Assembly: GCA_026984385.1 (NCBI GenBank)
Contig: JALSSH010000485.1
Location: 1 to 8,518, forward strand
Source: Ardenticatenia bacterium
GTDB lineage: Bacteria > Chloroflexota > Anaerolineae > Aggregatilineales > Aggregatilineaceae
Length of the DNA: 8,518 nt
Reading direction: 5' to 3'
Numbering within the stretch: the first letter of the stretch is position 1; every line of letters starts with the position of its first letter. The position numbers and the translations under genes were made by a program. Shown in pieces: positions 6,126 to 8,518 of this stretch. A model generated the notes under the pieces. That model was not told the DNA's origin and did no database searches. It saw only the letters and a program-made list of their open reading frames with translations.

Positions 6126-6137
6126 TTATGCTATAAT
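6110..6137 (+). promoter_or_regulatory. Predicted promoter of the PLP enzyme gene
   Basis: A perfect TATAAT (6132-6137) preceded by TGC (extended -10) has TGGAAC (6110-6115) 16 bases upstream. Transcription would start near 6144, about 33 bases before the ATG. Its -35 occupies the other half of the shared palindrome. Confidence 0.65.
6111..6124. promoter_or_regulatory. Candidate operator: 14-base palindrome between divergent promoters
   Basis: GGAACA-AG-TGTTCC is a perfect inverted repeat with 6-base arms. One arm overlaps the -35 of the plus-strand promoter and the other arm the -35 of the minus-strand promoter. A dimeric regulator bound here would be placed to block or modulate both promoters. 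No regulator gene is visible in the window, so the binding protein is unknown. Confidence 0.5.
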
Positions 6138-6176
6138 CCATCGCTGGCGACACACTCAACAGAAAGGACATTCGCC

Positions 6177-7394
6177 ATGCCGAGCCTCCCTGCCTACGAC
6201 CTCGCCGAGGTGCGCCGCGCCTTCCCGCTTAGCGAGCGGCTGACGTACCTCAACCACGCCAGCATATCGCCCGTGCCGCTGCCCACCATCCAGACGATGC
6301 AACAAGCGCTCCAGCGGCTGACCGAAGACCCTTCCACGCTCTACGGCGATGACCCTGTGCTGGGCAACATCGCCGCGAACTTCTCCGCGGAAATGGCCGC
6401 ACTGCTCCATGCCGCCTCTCCCGACGAGATCGTGCCCGTGCAAAACACATCGATCGCGCTGAACATGATCGCGCACGCCGTGCCCTGGCACACCGGCGAC
6501 AACGTGATCTTTTCCCGCGTGGAGTTCCCCTCCAACGCCTATCCCTGGATGGCGCTGGAACGTTTCAGGGTGCGCCCGATCCTCGTGCCGGACGACGGCA
6601 GCGGCGGCCCCTCGGTGGAGCTTTTCGACCGCTACGTGGACGCGCACACGCGCGTGATCGCGGTCAGCGCCGTGCAGTTTTTCACCGGCCACCGCGCCGA
6701 CTTGGCCGCCCTGGGCGCATATTGCCGCGAGCGGGGCATTTGGCTGGTAGTGGACGCGATCCAGGCGGCGGGACATATGCCGATTGACGTGCAGGCGATG
6801 CAAATCGACGTGCTCGTTTCCGGCGGACAAAAGTCGCTGATGGGCACGCCCGGGCAAGGTTTGCTCTACGTGCGTGAGCAAGTCGCCGAACAGATGCGCC
6901 CAGCCATCATCGGTTCGCACAGCACACAAGGGTGGACCTTCTGGCTGGACTACGATCTGACGCCGCGCCCAGGAGCGTTGCGCTTTTCGCTGGGCATGGA
7001 CGATCTGCTCGGCATGGTGGCCTTGCGCGCCAGCGTGCAGTTTTTGCGCGCGCTCGGCCTGGAAGCCATAGACGCCTGGACACAACACCTTTCCCAGCTC
7101 GCCGCCGAAGACTTACGCGCGCGTGGCTGCACCGTCATCACCCCGTCCGCGCCGCACCTGGGGCCGATTGTCACCTTCCGCCTAAGCGATCCCGACCCCG
7201 ACGATCCCGACGCCCTGGCCGCCGCCGAAGCCGAAACCGTCGCCTTTCAACAGTTTTTGGCCGAGCGCGGCGTGCGGCTCACCAAACATTGGGACGCCCG
7301 CCGCGTGCCGCATTTACGCATTTCCACGCATTGCTATAATACGGAGGATGATGTGCTTCAGGTGGGCAAATTATGGGAGGAGCACCGTGCCTAA
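6177..7394 (+). CDS. PLP-dependent class V aminotransferase-fold enzyme (cysteine desulfurase/epimerase-like)
   Basis: This 405-residue fold-type I PLP enzyme belongs to the aminotransferase class V group (cysteine desulfurases, selenocysteine lyases, isopenicillin-N epimerase-like enzymes). The start region shows YLNHASISPVP (24-34). N90-T91-S92 lies in the cofactor phosphate region. The PLP-ring aspartate and Gln are in VVDAIQAAGHMPIDV (D193, Q196), and the Schiff-base lysine is K219 in SGGQKSLMGTPGQG. LRISTHCYNTEDDV (380-393) provides the conserved substrate-carboxylate arginine R381. The loop that carries the catalytic Cys in SufS-type desulfurases has no RTGxHC-like motif here, so sulfur transfer is doubtful. 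The ATG at 6177 has AGAAAGGA 8 bases upstream and fits the family N-terminus; the open frame extends further left but without support. It overlaps the downstream ATPase gene by 8 bases. Substrate is unknown. Confidence 0.88.
   Translation: MPSLPAYDLAEVRRAFPLSERLTYLNHASISPVPLPTIQTMQQALQRLTEDPSTLYGDDPVLGNIAANFSAEMAALLHAASPDEIVPVQNTSIALNMIAHAVPWHTGDNVIFSRVEFPSNAYPWMALERFRVRPILVPDDGSGGPSVELFDRYVDAHTRVIAVSAVQFFTGHRADLAALGAYCRERGIWLVVDAIQAAGHMPIDVQAMQIDVLVSGGQKSLMGTPGQGLLYVREQVAEQMRPAIIGSHSTQGWTFWLDYDLTPRPGALRFSLGMDDLLGMVALRASVQFLRALGLEAIDAWTQHLSQLAAEDLRARGCTVITPSAPHLGPIVTFRLSDPDPDDPDALAAAEAETVAFQQFLAERGVRLTKHWDARRVPHLRISTHCYNTEDDVLQVGKLWEEHRA
7313..7340 (+). promoter_or_regulatory. Possible internal promoter for the AAA+ ATPase gene
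   Basis: TTTACG (7313-7318) and a perfect TATAAT with TGC before it (7335-7340) are 16 bases apart, inside the end of the PLP enzyme gene. The box encodes the conserved Tyr-Asn of the family motif, so it may be coincidence. If used, it would give the ATPase gene a leader of about 40 bases. Confidence 0.3.
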
Positions 7395-8518
7395 ACCACT
7401 TTCATCCGCAGCACGACGCACCGGCCAGGTGCGCGCGGTCTGGTCGCCGCCGCCCGTGCGCTCGGTGCAAGATACCGGCCTCAATCTCGGCGTCCTTTCC
7501 GATCTCGCGATCAAGATTTTATACTTCGGCGGCTATCTGAGCGGCAACCAGATCGCCGCCCAGATGCATTTACCCTTCACCGGCGTGGTGGACCAGGTGT
7601 TGGAGGGGCTGAAGCGCGAAAAGTTCTTGGAAGTACGCGGCGGGGGCGGGCTGGGCGCCGGCGCGTATGAGTACGTGATCACGATGAAGGGCATTGAAAA
7701 GGCACACGAGGCCCTGGCGCGCACCCAGTACGCCGGCCCCTGCCCGGTGACGCTCGACCAGTACGTGGACGCGATGAACGCCCAGGCGCGGATGCGCTTG
7801 CGCGTCAACCGCCAGACGCTGGAAAAAGCGCTGCGCGGATTGGTGATCAGCGACGAGATGTTCGACCGCGTCGGCCCCGCCGTCAACTCCGGCAAGGCCA
7901 TCTTCATGTACGGCCCCCCGGGCAACGGCAAAACCACCATCGCCGGGCGCGTGGGGCGTATGATTCTGGGCGCGCCAATGTGGATACCCTACGCGGTGGA
8001 CGTGGACGGGCAGGTGATCCGCGTCTTTGACAACGTCAACCACGAGGTGTTGCCGGAAGAAAACAACGGCGGGCGTCGCACCACCGCCACCGGCGAACGC
8101 CGCGACGCGCGTTGGCTGCGCATCCGCCGCCCGATGATCATGGTCGGCGGCGAGCTGACGCTTGAGACGCTGGACTTGGTCTACGACCCGATCAACAAAT
8201 ATTACGAAGCGCCCTTCCAGATGAAAGCCAACGGCGGCATGTTCTTGATCGACGACTTCGGACGCCAACAAGTGCGCCCGCGCGATCTGCTCAACCGCTG
8301 GATCGTGCCGCTGGAAAGCCGCGTGGACTTCCTGACGCTTTCAACCGGTCGCAAAATCGAAATTCCCTTCCACGTGCTGATCGTCTTCAGCACCAATATG
8401 CCGCCCGCCGACTTGGTGGACGAAGCGTTCTTACGGCGCATCCCGCACAAGATCGAGGTCGGCGACCCGGACTACGACCAGTTCCGCGAAATCTTTAAGC
8501 TGGTGTGCGAGGCCAAGC
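7387..8518 (+). CDS. AAA+ ATPase with N-terminal winged-helix domain (3' end outside window)
   Basis: The visible 377 codons encode a P-loop ATPase. Residues about 33-106 look like a winged-helix domain (LSDLAIKILYFGGYLSG, then a helix LPFTGVVDQVLEGLKREKFLE and a wing ending YEYVITMKG). The AAA+ core follows: Walker A GPPGNGKTT (176-184), Walker B MFLIDDFG (285-292), sensor 1 Asn in VFSTNMPP (N337) and a likely arginine finger in DEAFLRRIP (R350/R351). Between Walker A and B lies an arginine-rich, Gly-containing segment (about 222-249). The GTG start has GGGAGG 6 bases upstream and overlaps the PLP enzyme stop by 8 bases, suggesting coupling. I recognise this as a widespread uncharacterised AAA family ATPase, not a named protein. 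It might remodel a protein or DNA complex, but no partner is seen before the window ends. Confidence 0.85.
   Translation, partial: MPKPLSSAARRTGQVRAVWSPPPVRSVQDTGLNLGVLSDLAIKILYFGGYLSGNQIAAQMHLPFTGVVDQVLEGLKREKFLEVRGGGGLGAGAYEYVITMKGIEKAHEALARTQYAGPCPVTLDQYVDAMNAQARMRLRVNRQTLEKALRGLVISDEMFDRVGPAVNSGKAIFMYGPPGNGKTTIAGRVGRMILGAPMWIPYAVDVDGQVIRVFDNVNHEVLPEENNGGRRTTATGERRDARWLRIRRPMIMVGGELTLETLDLVYDPINKYYEAPFQMKANGGMFLIDDFGRQQVRPRDLLNRWIVPLESRVDFLTLSTGRKIEIPFHVLIVFSTNMPPADLVDEAFLRRIPHKIEVGDPDYDQFREIFKLVCEAK

Noticed and set aside
6006..6176. N-terminal extension of the PLP enzyme by 57 codons
   Set aside because: It would cross the divergent promoter and overlap the methyltransferase start; the ATG at 6177 has a ribosome site and matches the usual family N-terminus.
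6156..7088. 310-codon minus-strand frame opposite the PLP enzyme
   Set aside because: The His/Gly/Val-rich composition and lack of motifs mark it as antisense shadow; the plus strand carries all catalytic residues.
7570..8271. 233-codon minus-strand frame opposite the AAA+ ATPase
   Set aside because: Antisense shadow of a clear Walker A/B protein.

Overview
The window looks like a bacterial chromosome segment. Most of it is GC-rich (bases 3241-3300 contain 48 G+C out of 60), with one clearly AT-richer accessory stretch (bases 4321-4380 contain 21 of 60). The mix of housekeeping genes, a START-like protein with a long proline-rich tail and a winged-helix AAA+ ATPase with GTG start suggests a Chloroflexota-type bacterium (Anaerolineae-like). 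That placement is inference from protein character only.

Layout. At the left, on the minus strand, lie the 5' part of ruvC (Holliday junction resolvase, cut by the window edge) and, upstream of it, yebC/tacO1 (translation or transcription regulator). This is a common bacterial pairing, and a hairpin with a U-rich tract separates the two. A 239-base divergent promoter region follows. Then, on the plus strand, comes a 433-residue SRPBCC (START/Bet v1-like) protein with a disordered Pro/Ala-rich tail. Next is a minus-strand tRNA-His(GTG) with its own promoter and a strong intrinsic terminator. About 120 bases of GC-rich inverted repeats follow, then fmt (methionyl-tRNA formyltransferase) on the plus strand.

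From about 4098 to about 6100 the composition drops and the minus strand carries a two-gene restriction-modification cassette. It comprises a Dam/D12-class adenine-N6 DNA methyltransferase and, overlapping it by 52 bases, a PD-(D/E)XK restriction endonuclease that most resembles the SacI family. The cassette looks horizontally acquired. Its promoter is back to back with that of the next plus-strand gene. A perfect 14-base palindrome lies midway between the two TATAAT boxes and covers both -35 regions, which makes it a good candidate for a shared operator.

The right end is a plus-strand pair: a PLP-dependent class V aminotransferase-fold enzyme (cysteine desulfurase-like, but lacking the usual catalytic-cysteine loop) and an overlapping AAA+ ATPase with an N-terminal winged helix that runs off the window.

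I found no CRISPR array, insertion sequence, phage gene or rRNA. The most interesting parts are the restriction-modification cassette with its symmetric divergent promoter, the tandem palindromes upstream of fmt, and the domain architecture of the SRPBCC protein.
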